In this document: positions 62,681 to 64,000 of the stretch, piece after piece | How the letters are laid out: each line of letters opens with the position of its first letter | Position numbering within the stretch: the first letter of the stretch is position 1 | Source of the DNA: HKCCE3408 sp039183205 | GTDB lineage: Bacteria; Pseudomonadota; Alphaproteobacteria; Rhodobacterales; Rhodobacteraceae | Reading direction: 5' to 3' | Length of the DNA: 64,000 bases | Assembly (NCBI GenBank): GCA_039183205.1 | Contig: JBCDBR010000017.1 | Span: 14,227 to 78,226 of the forward strand | Position numbers and translations under genes: made by a program | Notes under the pieces: model-generated | What the model saw: the letters and a program-made list of their open reading frames with translations, nothing else | The model's database searches: none | What the model was told of the DNA's origin: nothing

Positions 62681-62871
62681 CATGCCGCTGGCAGGTCTCC
62701 CGGCTTGCGGATGTCAGGGCACGGGCCCTGGCGGTTGCCCGGCCTTCCCAACCTTGCGGTCAGTGGCCCGGGGCATCCTCTCCGGTCACGGTCGCGGGGG
62801 CGGCTGCCGTTCGGCCCGCCAGAACGGGCCTCGCGCATTCCCTTTTCACCTGTTAGCACAGGCACCAGCAT
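62681..62871 (-). promoter_or_regulatory. Cobalamin (adenosylcobalamin) riboswitch
   Basis: Read on the minus strand, GGTGCC at 62866-62861, AAAAGGGAA after it, GCCACTG at 62767-62761 and the B12 box AAGCCGGGAGACCTGCC at 62706-62690 occur in the order of the cobalamin riboswitch. ATGCTGG at the 5' end can pair with CCAGCGGCAT at the 3' end as P1. It lies about 90 bases before the DUF1636 start and should switch off the DUF1636-cobW-cobN-cobG operon when cobalamin is plentiful. Confidence 0.93.
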
Positions 62872-62922
62872 CTCTAGATGCTCAGGCCTGTTGGCCAGTG
62901 TCAAGATAAGAGGAGCGCCCCG

Positions 62923-63534
62923 ATGGACGACGTGACCCTGCGCCATAACGCAAAGATGAAGCGCATCAAGGCCGCGCGCGACGAGATGATGAAAACCAAG
63001 ACCGAGAAAAAAGGGCTGATCATCGTCCATACAGGACCGGGCAAGGGCAAATCGTCGAGCGGTTTTGGCATGATCATGCGTTGCATTGCACATGGCTTTC
63101 CCTGCGCCGTGGTGCAGTTTATCAAGGGCAATTGGGAGACCGGCGAAAAGACGTTCCTACGCGAACGCTTTGCCGAGGACTGCCGTTTTTTTGTCTCCGG
63201 CGAGGGCTTCACCTGGGAAACCCAAGATCGCGAACGCGATATCGCGGCGGCCGAGAATGGATGGCGCATCGCCAAGGAACAAATCCTCGACCCCGAGATC
63301 ACGTTCGTCCTGCTCGACGAGATTAACATCGCGCTGCGTTATGATTATCTCGATATCGATGAGGTGGTGGATTTTTTGCTGGCACAAAAGCCGCACATGA
63401 CCCATGTCTGTCTGACGGGTCGCAACGCAAAGCCTGAACTGATCGAAGCCGCCGACCTGGTCACCGAGATGAGCCTGGTCAAACACCCATTTAAAGACCT
63501 TGGGGTAAAGGCGCAAAAGGGCGTGGAGTTTTAA
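62923..63534 (+). CDS. cobO: Cob(I)yrinic acid a,c-diamide adenosyltransferase
   Basis: This 203-residue ATP:corrinoid adenosyltransferase of the CobA/BtuR type has the P-loop HTGPGKGKSSSGFGM, AVVQFIKGNWETGE, FVLLDEINIALRYDYLD and TGRNAKPELIEAADL. GAGGAG lies before the ATG at 62923; a longer frame from 62878 runs into the riboswitch region. It is divergent from the riboswitch-controlled operon. Confidence 0.94.
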   Translation: MDDVTLRHNAKMKRIKAARDEMMKTKTEKKGLIIVHTGPGKGKSSSGFGMIMRCIAHGFPCAVVQFIKGNWETGEKTFLRERFAEDCRFFVSGEGFTWETQDRERDIAAAENGWRIAKEQILDPEITFVLLDEINIALRYDYLDIDEVVDFLLAQKPHMTHVCLTGRNAKPELIEAADLVTEMSLVKHPFKDLGVKAQKGVEF

Positions 63535-63858
63535 TGCGCACCCAAAGCGACAGGTGCCGCGGTTCAATCGAACCTCCGTATAGCTGACTGAACGGCATCA
63601 AAATCGCTCGCTTCGCGACACCGAGCGAGACGCCGACTAAGCGGATACAGGGCGGCGTCGGTAAGTGGTGCGATCTCAACACCCAAAGCCGCCCACACCC
63701 CGCCCTTGGAGGAAAACGTTCAGCCATGTTCGCGGAAAATGGACGTCGTTCGTCACAGGTTGTTACGAGTTTAAAGGGGTTTCAGCATTTTCCCCCAACT
63801 CTTTTGTGATATGTTTCGCGAAATCGTGGCTCTTGTGGCGATCGGAAAACGATAATGC
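63535..63858. other. Intergenic stretch between cobO and insertion sequence
   Basis: No gene is supported here. A short palindrome GGTTCAATCGAACC at 63561-63574 and a GACGCCG/CGGCGTC pair around 63630-63656 could form hairpins after cobO, but neither has a T-run. Confidence 0.5.
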
Positions 63859-64000
63859 TTAGGGTCAGGACTCATAACCAATAGATGACAAGGGCGGCGA
63901 GTGCGATTACCGAGAGGAAGACCTTCGGGCAGCTGTCGTATCGAGTTGGAACACGCCGCCAATCCTTCAACCTTCCAAACATGATCTCGATCCTGTTGCG
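63859..64000 (-). mobile_element. End of an IS5-family insertion sequence (partial)
   Basis: The transposase end described next and the sequence TTAGGGTCAGGACTC just outside its stop codon look like the right part and terminal repeat of an IS5-group element. Only one end is in the window, so direct repeats cannot be checked. Confidence 0.65.
63872..64000 (-). CDS. IS5-family transposase, C-terminal fragment
   Basis: The last 42 residues of a DDE transposase are visible. IEIMFGRLKDWRRV (conserved E of the DDE site region), TRYDSCPKVFLS and AALVIYWL before the stop are typical of the IS427/IS5 group second reading frame. The rest lies beyond the window, so integrity cannot be judged. Confidence 0.8.
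   Translation of the reverse strand, partial: RNRIEIMFGRLKDWRRVPTRYDSCPKVFLSVIALAALVIYWL

Overview
The window looks like the chromosome of an alphaproteobacterium, most like Rhodobacterales. The reasons are the high GC, the cytoplasmic sulfite dehydrogenase SoeAB, the complete aerobic (late cobalt insertion) cob gene set, a Zur-controlled znu operon and many ATGA-type gene overlaps. It is almost fully coding. One insertion sequence end lies at the right edge.

Layout. (1) 1-4063, minus: soeA, a small zinc-ribbon-like gene and soeB (cut by the window edge). (2) 4228-8485, plus: an Mla/MCE lipid transport operon (STAS-permease fusion, ATPase, long MCE protein, lipoprotein). (3) 8610-20042, plus: glgP-glgB-glgC-glgA-glgX-malQ for glycogen synthesis and breakdown. 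(4) 20121-20978, minus: a class 3 lipase, divergent from (5) 21183-27108, plus: a tightly overlapping oxylipin-like cluster (alpha-dioxygenase-type haem protein, P450-like protein, old yellow enzyme, di-haem cytochrome c) and a small membrane protein. (6) 27178-28684: a persulfide dioxygenase-rhodanese fusion and an acylphosphatase-like protein. (7) 28792-36785, plus: eight overlapping genes that look like a methylated-purine system. They encode a separate Rieske protein, a Rieske-less catalytic oxygenase subunit, a GST-like protein, a purine-type deaminase and a complete BMP-type nucleoside/purine ABC importer. (8) 36871-42190: AraC and Crp-like regulators with two alpha/beta hydrolases and a SnoaL-like protein. 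(9) 42493-48573: a zinc island with a 52-residue metallothionein-like gene, a COG0523 GTPase, DUF1826, znuABC, a 43-residue membrane ORF and zur, with two Zur-box candidates. (10) 48691-63534: cobalamin synthesis (cobF-A-B-M-E-L, cobK inverted, cobJ-I-H-G-N-W-DUF1636) behind a cobalamin riboswitch, with cobO divergent. (11) 63872-64000: the end of an IS5-family transposase.

The most novel-looking parts are the split Rieske/GST/deaminase/importer operon, the dioxygenase-P450-OYE-cytochrome cluster, and two small genes in the zinc island. All functions are read from motifs and gene context alone; no database search was run.
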